Source: Schizophyllum amplum
Taxonomy: Eukaryota > Basidiomycota > Agaricomycetes > Agaricales > Schizophyllaceae
NCBI GenBank assembly: GCA_007026445.1
Contig: VDMD01000009.1
Coordinates: 62,001 to 126,000, forward strand
Direction: 5' to 3'
Length of the DNA stretch: 64,000 nucleotides
Of the stretch, positions 24,610 to 34,612 are shown one piece after another; the first letter of the stretch is position 1, and each line of letters opens with the position of its first letter. Below the pieces are notes generated by a model. That model was not told the DNA's origin, ran no database searches, and saw only the letters and a list, made by a program, of their open reading frames with translations. Made by a program: the position numbers and the translations under genes.

Positions 24610-25599
24610 TTAGTCCAGCCTTGCGCGCTTCATTCGTGATGCGATTTGGCGACGAAGCATCGCCTTTTCTAGTTCCTTAACCTGAGCGGCTCGAAATTAG
24701 CGCATGTGTATTCAGATGGAGCCCACGCTCACTTCACGCAACTCGAGCCGAAGTTCGAGGATCTCTGGATCAGATTCCGACTGCCGAGTCAAGAGGGTCA
24801 AACAGAGCCGTACGACGACGATGAAGATGCTGACTCACGTCTGAATCGGGAGACCGCCTCCGGATCCTGTTCGCGAAGTCCGACGGCTACAATGATATAG
24901 TGAAACAATGCTGGAGGCGACGCGAGGACATACCGTCTCTGCCGCGGAGACTCTGATCGTTGACGACCGCGCTGTGGCATTGACGCGACCGCTGGGGGAA
25001 GAAGCCGAGCGCAGAGAGCGTACGGGGGCCGACGCTGGGGTCGAACTGCTGGAAGATATCTCGATCGCCGAAATGTCGTCCCTCATCGTACGCTCTCGCC
25101 TCGCCACTTCGTGATCGTCGTCTGAAGCATCGCAGTCGTCTTCATGCTCATCATCCGACGAGTCTGTCGTGTCTTGATGGGCGACAGCTTCACCTGGGCG
25201 AGGATGGCTTTTCAAGCTGCAGAGCGACAGCAGGCGCTGGCTGTCCCTCCTGGCGTGCGTCGCCTGGCCGCATGGGCATTCGAACAGACCGGTCGTCTTA
25301 TTCCGTCTGATGACGAGGGGGCCTCCTTACACACGAATCAATCAAGAGGGCAGTACAGTAAGAGAATGGGCAACGTACCTTTCCACTGGACAGTAACCTT
25401 CTGATAATGGTACTTGTAACCGTGAACCATGGCTTTGCTAGCGGCGGGACCACGCGCAGACCGGCAGGCCTGAGCATTGAAGTTCTTCGGGTAGTCGGGA
25501 CGTGGGCAGCCTTTTTGCTGGCATCTACGAGCACGTCAGCTGTAGAAAATGACTGAAGGAACAGCGGACTCACCGCCATATAAATTTCGTGCGCGCCAT
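24610..25599 (-). CDS. Cys/His-rich putative zinc-binding protein, paralogue A
   Basis: Six exons, minus strand: 25599-25574, 25524-25379, 25325-24934, 24886-24839, 24780-24733, 24681-24610, all in phase, giving 243 residues. It starts MARTKFIWRCQQKGCPRPDYP and shares with paralogue B the C-x4-C, PDYP, SARG, HGYKYH followed by VTV, RRN, GLF-x-CPCG-x3-HARR and RLLSLC blocks. The C-terminus has an acidic/Ser stretch (SSDDEHEDDCDASDDD) and a short coiled coil with basic end (VKELEKAMLRRQIASRMKRARLD). Same strand as B, head to tail, 457 bases apart, so a tandem duplication. The family was not recognised; zinc binding is inferred from spacing of Cys/His. Confidence 0.75.
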
Positions 25600-26317
25600 G
25601 GGCGAAGAAAGGAAGGTTGAGCACGTCGTCACCGCTGTAAGTGATATATAAGTATCGGAATACCTACCCGCTCATGAAGAAATTACGTTCGCAGAGGTCC
25701 CGCGCAGAAAGTCTGATATGGAGGCCCTCGTAAACGCATGCACGATGTCAGGAACGGGGGACTCTACCGTGCCGATGTGTTGGCGGCGCTGGTGATAAAG
25801 CTGTGGGAAGATCTGTCGTACGGTCGTGATATTTCTCGCCCATCATGGCGGATCCAGCTGCGAAGCAGGGAATTGGACGCGCTGGTGACTTGCGAACTTG
25901 CATAGACCGACGACAAGATGCCATCTGCGCGAGCAGGCCTCCTAGACATCAAACTCAGATAAAGTTCGACTCGGTGTTCACCGCGTCCTTCTTCCGCCAT
26001 CCTCATTATCAGTTGCGTGTCAGGGAGCTGTGGATACTCGTCCATGAGGGAGCAAGGGAAATTTTGTCATAGTATTAGCACAGCAAGCGCCGTGTGATTC
26101 CACGGCGGCAACGATGCCCATAGCATCGTCAAGTGCAAAGGTGTTGTGTAAATCTTGCTGAGAGAGACCTCTACTGACCAAATATGATGATGAGCGTTGT
26201 GCTCAAGGGCGCCCTGAAGCCGAAATATTGCAACGCGGGAAAAAGCACCGGCAATTTTCACCGTAGTCACGTCTACTTGGACCCACATCCGAGTCTTCCT
26301 TTCAAGTAAGTACTTAA
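25600..26317. other. Upstream region of paralogue A, no gene recognised
   Basis: Short open frames only. A minus-strand MGEKYHDR start near 25845 faintly resembles the first exon of the paralogues but does not continue into the Cys/His module. Confidence 0.4.
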
Positions 26318-26494
26318 GGCCCTGTTCGGGAAACAGAAACACGTCATAGTCAGCTAACTTACGTGACGTACCTGCCTTACAGGGCAGGCAAATCAAGCCG
26401 CGGCCCCTCGCAAGCTCGTCGAACTTCGAGAAATTTCCTTGTAAGGCAGGTACGTCAGGCAACTAAAACGTGATTCTTTTTCCCGAACGGAGCC
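26318..26494. mobile_element. Small Harbinger-type MITE with TAA target duplication
   Basis: 177 bases. The left end GGCCCTGTTCGGGAAACAGA and the reverse complement of the right end GGCTCCGTTCGGGAAAAAGA match for about 60 bases, including an inner TGACGTACCTGCCTTACA. TAA occurs directly outside both ends (26315-26317 and 26495-26497), as expected for PIF/Harbinger elements. It has no coding capacity. Confidence 0.82.
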
Positions 26495-26531
26495 TAAAGG
26501 TATCCTCTCAACCTGTACAGCGACACCACCA

Positions 26532-26729
26532 TGAGAGCCACGCCCGCGCGAAGAATGAGCGCGAGGCCTGGTGACAGGCAAGCTAAGGAGCGGACGGGCA
26601 AATGCCGGTCCGAGGCGCCACGTGATCGTCACCCTTCGCTGCGATCACGGGGCGTCAGGGCGCGTCACTTCTTCGAAGACGCGCTCACGGACCGACATTT
26701 GCACGACCGTTGCCCACTCGCTTTCTCGC
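26532..26729 (+). repeat. Split direct repeat A1
   Basis: 198 bases beginning TGAGAGCCACGCCCGCGCGA, repeated at 33171-33368 with no difference that I could see. Confidence 0.95.
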
Positions 26730-26776
26730 ATATACTCAGCTTTTTCGACACAAGTCTTCTCTCCCGACTCGACAAT

Positions 26777-28585
26777 ATGTCTGGCAACAACAACGGTCCC
26801 GCTAGCGGTCCATCTGGCGCGCATATACCCGGCTCCGGGGTCCCCACGCCCGGCTCCGGGGTAACCCCGCAAGGTCCCCCGCCTCAGGGCAGCGGCGGCG
26901 GCAACGCACCCGGCAGCGGTTCAGGCGCGCCTCCCCAGATGCCCCCGGTTCCCCCAGTGCCCAGGATCGGCCCAATATCCGGGCTCCAACATCCCCTCCC
27001 AGCCGACTTCGACTTCCAAGCATGGATGAAGGTACCTGCCGCGACCCCGTGCGAGATACCCATCAAACTGCGCCACAAGGACAACCTCGCGATTGAAGCG
27101 CACAATGCCTCGAGCATCCGCCAGACCATCCTCTTCATGGCGCGTAAAACGGCCATCAACGATATCGGCGCGGAACTCCATGTCCCTTACGACTACGCTT
27201 CCACCGAGAGAGATAAGATATATAGCAATAAGGAGTCAACTAAGATCGACTGGAACACCTACCCCGACTTCCTGCAAGAAGACTTCAGCGCGCGTAAGGC
27301 TGCCGAAGAGCTTGAGAAGGCCGACAAAGCAGATGCGGAGCGCCAGGAGAAAGAGGCGCGCAAGTTAAAGGCCGTTCCCACGGCGATCGCCCCGACGGTA
27401 TTCACTTCGGGCCCGTCCGCGCTAATCTCCGACGTCGACGAGGTCCCGATCCCTAGCATCCTTCTCAGCCATCTGGCTTGCGGTGTTGAATTAGATCTTA
27501 CGTTTTACCTCAACAGTGCGCTCCGTCTCGTCGCCGACCAGAATAATATCAAGACTAGAACCCACGTGCAACATGGGACGAAGGAAACAACCTTGATCGA
27601 CAGTCAGCCGACTAAGGCCAAGCTTGGCCTTCCCGACCCCAACACCCTGACCATCGCCGAGCACGACGAGGCCTCGCGCAACCTCCTTCGCGCTTTCATC
27701 CTAGTGTGCACACCGGCTTTAGGCGCCGGCAACGAGACCACAATCGCCACTCAGCTGTTCCGGCATATCGAATATTTCCGCAAGATACGCGATCGCATTG
27801 GCCGGTTCCCAATCTGGCGTAGTCTGGACAGGATGCTGAGGATGCAGATCATCAAACACAAGGTGGCGTTCGATAAAGATAGATATGATGCCGAGGTGAT
27901 GGCGCTCTACCGCCCTATTGACCTAGCAGAGTCGGAGAACCCCATTGATCGTTATCACGCTCCTGCCGCTCACACCTCCGCTCCATACCCGAACACCCCC
28001 GCTGTGGCGTCTAACTCCCAGGACTTCAACTCCAGCCGGAACCGCGACTTTGAAGACCGCCGCCGACGCTTCTCCGACCGCCGCGATAATCGCGACTCGC
28101 GCCGCGACTTCGACAGGCACGAACCCCGCCGCGACTTCGACAGGCACGAACCGCGTCGGGACCGCGACTTCGGCTATGACGCGCGCCGCGAACGGGACAA
28201 TGGCTACCGCGCCCAGTCACCGGCCCCGAGACAACAACGTGACGAAGGCGATCGGTTTCGGGGGACCAAGGCGTCTTCCACCATTTGCTTCGTCTGCGGA
28301 GGAGCGCACACAACATTCGAGCACAGCCCGGACGCCAAGACGACCTTCAACGACGGCACGCGTCACAAATCCACTTACAGCAACGGCGCTCTCGCAATGG
28401 CCACTGACAAAGACTCCCACATTTGCATTAGATACAACACCGGCGCCTGTAAAGTCAACGGCGACCACGGCCACGGCCCCACCCGCCGCGCGCACGTATG
28501 CGGCTTATGCCTCGGTACCCACGGCGCCCTCAGCGCATCGCGGGAATGCGCCCGACGCACCGCCGACGGGCGCATCAAACTTTGA
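26777..28585 (+). CDS. Gag-like protein of the YR retrotransposon
   Basis: 602 residues from the ATG at 26777. A Gly/Ser/Pro-rich N-terminus (GSGVPTPGSGVTPQGPPPQG) precedes a folded region and a Lys/Glu/Ala helix (AAEELEKADKADAERQEKEA, about residues 175-200). A repeated RRDFDRHEPRRDFDRHEP basic-acidic stretch follows. Near residue 504 are zinc-binding clusters: CFVCGGAHTTFEH, then CIRYNTGAC, CGLC and a final REC. This is the usual architecture of Gag-like proteins of basidiomycete YR elements, which bind element RNA. The reverse transcriptase frame overlaps its 3' end in the +1 phase. Confidence 0.85.
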   Translation: MSGNNNGPASGPSGAHIPGSGVPTPGSGVTPQGPPPQGSGGGNAPGSGSGAPPQMPPVPPVPRIGPISGLQHPLPADFDFQAWMKVPAATPCEIPIKLRHKDNLAIEAHNASSIRQTILFMARKTAINDIGAELHVPYDYASTERDKIYSNKESTKIDWNTYPDFLQEDFSARKAAEELEKADKADAERQEKEARKLKAVPTAIAPTVFTSGPSALISDVDEVPIPSILLSHLACGVELDLTFYLNSALRLVADQNNIKTRTHVQHGTKETTLIDSQPTKAKLGLPDPNTLTIAEHDEASRNLLRAFILVCTPALGAGNETTIATQLFRHIEYFRKIRDRIGRFPIWRSLDRMLRMQIIKHKVAFDKDRYDAEVMALYRPIDLAESENPIDRYHAPAAHTSAPYPNTPAVASNSQDFNSSRNRDFEDRRRRFSDRRDNRDSRRDFDRHEPRRDFDRHEPRRDRDFGYDARRERDNGYRAQSPAPRQQRDEGDRFRGTKASSTICFVCGGAHTTFEHSPDAKTTFNDGTRHKSTYSNGALAMATDKDSHICIRYNTGACKVNGDHGHGPTRRAHVCGLCLGTHGALSASRECARRTADGRIKL

Positions 28586-28751
28586 TGCGCCTGATCCCGA
28601 CGCATACGCCGTTCGAATCGGCGATGCTTCGGCGGGACACGAGGACTCGGACCCCGACCCGCTCCAATTTCTTTCCGACTGCATTATTTCCGACTTTCAG
28701 CCGTCTTCACCCGATCCTTCCCTCCCGTATTCTCGCCCTCCTCGTATACCT

Positions 28752-30934
28752 ATGATATTTACCGATTTCTCGGACGCCATCACTCGAGTTCACCGCGCGC
28801 CGCTTGCCCAGTCCCACCCCAAAGATAATGAAATTTACAATCGTATTGTTTCCCCATACCCGCCCAACGCTTTCGCCGCCTCATTACGTACCATGAACGC
28901 AGAACAAGATCACCCCTTACTTATTCGCCACCTTACCTACGGTTTTCCCATCGGCAACCTGCCGAAACTCGAACATAACGTTATCATCAGCAACGCCAAG
29001 TCGGTTACCGATAACTTCACGCCGGTCAAACAATGGATCGACACCGAGCTTGACGCCGGCCGCATCTCCGGCCCGTATACGCTGGCCAGAATCAACGAAA
29101 TCGCCCGTGGCCCCATATACTGCTCACCACTCCTCGTCGTCGTCACGGAGTCCGCCCCAGGCGTTCCCAAATACCGCATATGCCAGAATTTTTCGAAAGG
29201 CGACAAACGAACAGGCACTCCGGCGATCAACGCCATGACGCACAAGGCCGACTATCCCTGCCGTCTTGATACCGCTACACACGTGGCCGATTGGGTCAGT
29301 CCGCTTTCGCTCCGTTGATTCCCCGCTAATTTCTCCTATATTTTCCCGATACGACGATCAACATTCACCACGCGCATACCACGCACTTCTTTCTTTCACG
29401 CGCATGCCACGCACTTCTTTCCCGGACGCGCATGCCACGCACTTCTTTCCCGGACGCGCATACCACGCACTTCTTTCCCGGACGCGCATACCACGCACTT
29501 CTTTCCCGGACGCGCATACCACGCACTTCCCGCGCACACCACGCACTTCTTTCCCCGGACGCGCATACCACGCACTTCTTTATGACCCCCCCGCGGGCTG
29601 GACTGCAACTCATCACATCATCACATCATCACATCATCACGCGGCGCCTTTCACCTTATCGCCGCCAGGTCGCGAACGCAAAGGACGGCACACGCGGATG
29701 CCCTTTCGACTTGTCGGCTTTCCACCGAACCGTGCCTATCAACCCCGACCACAAGCCCTACCTTGCATTCCACCTAGGCGACGACTATTACTTCCCCCAC
29801 ACCAATTCGTTCGGCATGTCGCCCGCAAGCAGTCACGCCGGCCAAATCGGGGAGCCGATCCGACGACGCTTCGAACATGAAGGCCTCGACCCGACATTCC
29901 GCTACGAGGACGACCTGCACGCCTGCATCACCCCGACGCCGGACGGCATGTTCGAGAAGGACGGCTACCGCTACACGTTCGACCCCGACGACTCGATTAG
30001 CGCGCTCTCCCGCGTCGCCGATCTCAAATTGCCAATGCAACTCAAGAAGTGCGGTACGGAGTTCTCGGTCATCGTCCCATACATCGGCTTCGCCTGGGAC
30101 TACGGGCCGGTGCGCCGCTGCAGCTTACTCGAGCCGAAGCGCGTCAAATTCATCTCGCGCCTCGAATCGCTCCTCGCGCGCATAAGCGCGAACTCGTGCT
30201 TATCACTCAAGGACCTTGAAAAGATCCACGGCACCCTCTTACATGCTTCCTTCGTCTACCTGGATGGCTCATCGCACTTGCCGCCTATTGTCGCAGCCAT
30301 GTACGGCTTCCTCGGCAACTACGAAACTATGCGCCACGCTTCGAAATCACTGCGCAAGACCCTCGAATGGTGGCTCACGCGACTCCGCACCGACTCCCCA
30401 TACCGTATACTTCACCCCCTCCGTGCGCAGCAGGACCTCGGTCTTTACGTTGACGCTTCCACTAGCTGGGGCGTGGGCATTTTGATTGGAGATCATTGGT
30501 ACGCCTTCGAACTCGGCGACATGTGGAAATCGCCGGAGAAACGCGGTCACGGCATCTGCTGGCTCGAGGCCGTCGCCCTCGAGCTCCTGTTCTACTTCCT
30601 CGGCGCGCGCGGGCTGCGTAACTGCCGCCTGCTCATTCACTCTGACAACTACGGCGCTATAGGCGCCCTACGGAAGGGCCGGAGCAAGAACGAGGCTATT
30701 AACCTATGCGCACGGCGCTCTTCGGAGTTCCTGGCGCGGCACCTGATCGTCGCGGACATCATTTACGTGGCGTCCGCCGAGAACCCGGCAGACCAGATTT
30801 CACGTGGGATCCTCGGATCACCGAAGAAGCGCTTGACGCGCGACTTCACTCTGCCCCGCGAAATCGACCGCTTCCTCAAAGATGGGCGACCTCGCGTACT
30901 TGGACTTCCTGCACCTGCCCCTCCCGCGCCTTGA
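28752..30934 (+). CDS. Reverse transcriptase-RNase H of the YR retrotransposon
   Basis: Read as 28752-29294 joined to 29669-30934 (602 residues from the ATG at 28752; the frame is open upstream to 27945, so the true start may be earlier or by frameshift from Gag). The RT finger region has IARGPIYCSPLLVV and KYRICQNFS; the palm has FDLSAFHR and the catalytic YEDD (residues 260-263). RNase H follows with YVDAS, WLEAVALE, HSDNYGA and NPADQISR, giving the expected D-E-D-D set. A 374-base segment (29295-29668, GTCAGT...CCAG) that must be skipped separates ADW from VANAKDG; it is either an intron or a repeat insertion that spoils the frame. Confidence 0.82.
29371..29580 (+). repeat. 28-base minisatellite inside the RT gene
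   Basis: Eight imperfect copies of a unit like CGCATACCACGCACTTCTTT plus CCCGGACG, lying wholly within the putative intron 29295-29668. A short ATCATCACATC repeat follows at 29611-29640. Confidence 0.9.
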
Positions 30935-32587
30935 CGCTCGCCTTTCCTCGTTTCCTTCTCCTCCCAGGTAGGTGTCGTTCTACGCGACGCAGGCGTCCAC
31001 TAATGTTTTACAGCTCTTCTTCCTCATCGTCATGCACTAGCTCGTTAAACAAATCCCCGTCGCCCCGCCTTTCCCTCAACATCATTCCCCTTCCTTATTA
31101 TGGCCTTCCCCTTCCTTCCATTCCTTCCATAGTCCCAGCAAGCTCCTCTTTACCTTTAGCTACTGCACATACACCTACACCAGTGCCTCCCACGCCCCAC
31201 TGCACACCACCGATCCACACCCCGGCACTTCCCGCTGCACCCGCGGTTACATTCACCTCGCCGGCGACCTCCCCGCCAGTTCTGCACTGGGCGGGTCTCC
31301 TCACGACGCCTGAAGAACGTCTCGCCGGCGTCCGCAACTGGGTCAACGCCGCATTTCCCACCATCCGCCCTCGTCACTCCGCCCTCTCGCGCCGCCTTCA
31401 CCCGAGCCCCTTTCGCCCTCACTGCGCCGCGCAAGACCGCCTGACGCTCTGGACGTCACAGCACGCGGAGGCGTTGCAAACGCGCATGGACGAGTACCTG
31501 CCGCTGATGCTACAAGCACAGGCGGTCAGACAGGTGATCGCCGGCTACGAGCCCGGCACGCGCGAGGGCTACGGCTCCGGCCTCGTCAACTTCCACGTAA
31601 TGTGTGACGAAGTCGGCATCGACGAGGCGACACGCATGCCCGCGCCGCCCGTGCTCCTTGCGGCGTTCGTCGCGCAGTACACGGGCACCTTTACCGACTC
31701 GACGGTCAAGAACTACCTCGCCGGCCTCGAGGCTTGGCACCATATCAACCAAGCCGAATGGCACGGCAACGAGCGCCTCGTCCGTCTCGCCATGCGTGCC
31801 GTCACCAAAGCCAGCGTCGCCCTCAAGCGTCCGCCGCGCCCGCCCGTCCTCCTCGCCCATCTCCACGCCCTTCGCGACTCCCTCATACTCGAGTCACCCC
31901 GTGATGCCGCCGTCTTCGCGCTCGCGCTCGCCGCCTTTTGGGGATGCCGCCGCCTCGGGGAGCTCGTACCCGAGGCCGCGAAGAAATACGACCCGAAGCG
32001 CCACCTCTCGCGCGGCGCGAACGTCGTCCTCACGACGTTCAGAGGCCTCGTGGCCATGTCATTCCATCTGCCATGGACAAAGACGACGGGCGCGGCGGGC
32101 GGCACGCTCATCCTCACGCAAGCACCCGACGACCCGCTGTGCCCGCTCGCCGCTTACCACAACCACACGCGGCGGTCCCCGGGCATCGCCGGAGACCAGT
32201 CGTTCTTCGCATACATTCATTCCGACGGCAACGCGCGCTTGCTCATCAAGTGTGACGTCGTGAACGCCATCAATGGTTCGCCTCTTACATGACTTTCGTT
32301 TTTCTTTGTGTCTTATTTTTCTTTCAGCGGCGGCGGCACATATGTGCCTCGAGATCATTCTCGGGCACAGCCTCCGCATCGGCGGGAGCCTCGAGTACCT
32401 CCTCGAAGGTGTCAAGATCGAGTTCATCATGCAGCTGGGAGGCTGGACTTCGACGTGCTTTCTTATTTACTGGCGTCGCCTTTACCTTATAGTTCCCGCG
32501 GGTATCATCACCGCGCGCGTGCGCGCTCAAGTCGAAGACTTCGAGCGCTGCCATCCTATCGATACTTCAGATGTTTTCTTTTCGTAA
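30882..32587 (+). CDS. Tyrosine recombinase of the YR retrotransposon
   Basis: Exons 30882-30967, 31014-32275 and 32328-32587, with introns of 46 (GTAGGT...ACAG) and 52 bases (GTTCGC...TCAG), phases consistent, 535 residues. The ATG overlaps the end of the RT frame by about 50 bases. After a Pro/Ser-rich N-terminus comes a SAM-like domain (GTREGYGSGLVNFHVMCDE), then the catalytic core. The core has WGCRRLGEL (Arg341 or 342), the H-x-x-R box GHSLRIGG (His463, Arg466) and the nucleophile LIYWRRL (Tyr497). It would integrate a circular DNA intermediate. All catalytic residues are present. Confidence 0.88.
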
Positions 32588-32761
32588 ATAGTCTTTCTTA
32601 TTCAGGAATCTTCAATGCATTAATTTCCCTTCCCTAATTGGGTTTGAGTGCCATCTGGAAAGAGATATGAATCAAATGGCCTTCACGCAGCTCAGTTTGG
32701 GGCCGAAGGCCTCTGCCACCATCGGCCTCGCACGGCTTCGCCTTGGAGCTGCGCTCTGGCT

Positions 32762-33170
32762 TGGGCTGCTTCGGCCTTGGCCGATGGCGGCATTTGCCTG
32801 TCGGTCAGACCGGAGTCCCCTCGCAGTGTACTGTCGGCGACGTCCGGCCGCCCGCGCGGGACCTGCGAATATCAACATGTCACGTGATGGTTGATATTCC
32901 CCCGCGGTGCCGGTCGGGCTTCGCCCGACATGGCAAACCCCGGATTCACTGAATCCGGGTTTCCCTTCTTTCATGTTCTCGTATATCGTCCTATATTGGC
33001 ATTTCGTACTATATACATGGACGAGCCACGCGCGCGCGGCATCGCCGCGCGCGCGTGCAGCCGGCGTCCCTCGTATGACGGCGCGTGGATGATCTATGAT
33101 CAGCCGCGTCCCTTGCCTCTTCTCCTCTCCCCATGGCAGACCGAAAGTCTGCCCGGAGCCCTTAGCTTGC
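32762..33170 (+). repeat. Split direct repeat B1
   Basis: 409 bases starting TGGGCTGCTTCGGCCTTGGC, repeated at 33403-33811 with one base difference noted. It contains small palindromes (GGCAGACCGAAAGTCTGCC). Confidence 0.95.
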
Positions 33171-33368
33171 TGAGAGCCACGCCCGCGCGAAGAATGAGCG
33201 CGAGGCCTGGTGACAGGCAAGCTAAGGAGCGGACGGGCAAATGCCGGTCCGAGGCGCCACGTGATCGTCACCCTTCGCTGCGATCACGGGGCGTCAGGGC
33301 GCGTCACTTCTTCGAAGACGCGCTCACGGACCGACATTTGCACGACCGTTGCCCACTCGCTTTCTCGC
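33171..33368 (+). repeat. Split direct repeat A2
   Basis: Second copy of A1, directly abutting B1; the A-type repeat sits between the two B copies as expected for Ngaro-type ends. Confidence 0.95.
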
Positions 33369-33402
33369 CCCACCCTCCATCCCTTTCGCTCGCTTACGCT
33401 CG

Positions 33403-33811
33403 TGGGCTGCTTCGGCCTTGGCCGATGGCGGCATTTGCCTGTCGGTCAGACCGGAGTCCCCTCGCAGTGTACTGTCGGCGACGTCCGGCCGCCCGCGCGG
33501 GACCTGCGAATATCAACATGTCACGTGATGGTTGATATTCCCCCGCGGTGCCGGTCGGGCTTCGCCCGACATGGCAAACCCCGGATTCACTGAATCCGGG
33601 TTTCCCTTCTTTCATGTTCTCGTATATCGTCCTATATTGGCATTTCGTACTATATACATGGACGAGCCACGCGCGCGCGGCATCGCCGCGCGCGCGTGCA
33701 GCCGGCGTCCCTCGTATGACGGCGCGTGGATGATCTATGATCAGCCGCGTGCCTTGCCTCTTCTCCTCTCCCCATGGCAGACCGAAAGTCTGCCCGGAGC
33801 CCTTAGCTTGC
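33403..33811 (+). repeat. Split direct repeat B2
   Basis: Second copy of B1 and right end of the element. A 34-base unique spacer separates it from A2. Confidence 0.95.
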
Positions 33812-34612
33812 CCATATGCCCACTCGCATCTGCAATCGTTCGAGGACGGCGCCGCCGTTCGTGAGTCTCCCACCGTCTCCGATAATTAGACTTTCCTCTC
33901 AGAGTCCTCGAGGAGGCTCGCAGTCTATTGCTCGCCTCGAGGCCGGCGGGAGCAACCAGATAATCTATCGTCGATTGCCTTGTCTCACCTAGAGACTGCC
34001 GGCAGCAACCAGATAATCCATCGCTAGCCTGATCGATGCAAAGTTCGGCGTCTTGATACTACGGGCCATGCCCTGTCAGACAGAACGACTTTTGAACGTG
34101 GAAGACATGGTCCGCATCGTGTTCGAGACGGACACTGCGCGTGGCCCAGCGTGGGCCCCACCTCTAGGCTCTAGCGGTCGCAAAGCAGGACCATTCATCA
34201 AGAAGGAACTAGGACGGAACTCGAACCTCGAGGCTTGGAGTTCTCCGGGTTGGGCGCTCCACTGAACCTAACGCGAAGAAAAATGCAGAATGGCCTTGAA
34301 CTTGAAGCCGGGTATACTATTATACAGAGCACGACTGGTTGCTGTACAGGTGGAGTAGGTTGAAACAAAGACGCAATAATAACAGAGCTGTAGCGTAGGC
34401 GTTATGTATGAGGACAGTAGCGTAGCACGAACCGCAAGTCCAGTGAATAACGATGACGGAATAACGATACAGATGTGCCGCGCGACCGACAGCCAGTGTG
34501 GTCGCGTCGACGTTGAAAGCAAGATAGCAGGATGCAAGGGATGTCCGGACAGACCTCGAAACCTTCAGTACAACGTTTCCCCCAAACGATGCGTCGCCAT
34601 TGAGCGACGACC
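33812..34612. other. Intergenic right of the retrotransposon, no gene recognised
   Basis: Short open frames only. A repeated GGCAGCAACCAGATAATC-like phrase (about 33950 and 34000) suggests a small duplication. Confidence 0.45.

Larger units (their letters stand above)
26532..33811 (+). mobile_element. Complete Ngaro-like tyrosine-recombinase retrotransposon
   Basis: A 7.28-kb element with the order A1 (26532-26729), Gag-like ORF, RT-RNase H ORF, tyrosine recombinase ORF, B1 (32762-33170), A2 (33171-33368), B2 (33403-33811). These split direct repeats define Ngaro-type YR retroelements, which integrate by recombinase rather than a DDE integrase and leave no target duplication. A1/A2 and B1/B2 have equal lengths and look identical except for one C/G difference (about 33110 versus 33751), so the insertion is recent. 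I found no methyltransferase domain of the DIRS type. Confidence 0.92.

Noticed and set aside
26532..33811. LTR retrotransposon or DIRS element
   Set aside because: No integrase or protease and no simple LTRs; split direct repeats and lack of a methyltransferase domain fit Ngaro better than DIRS.
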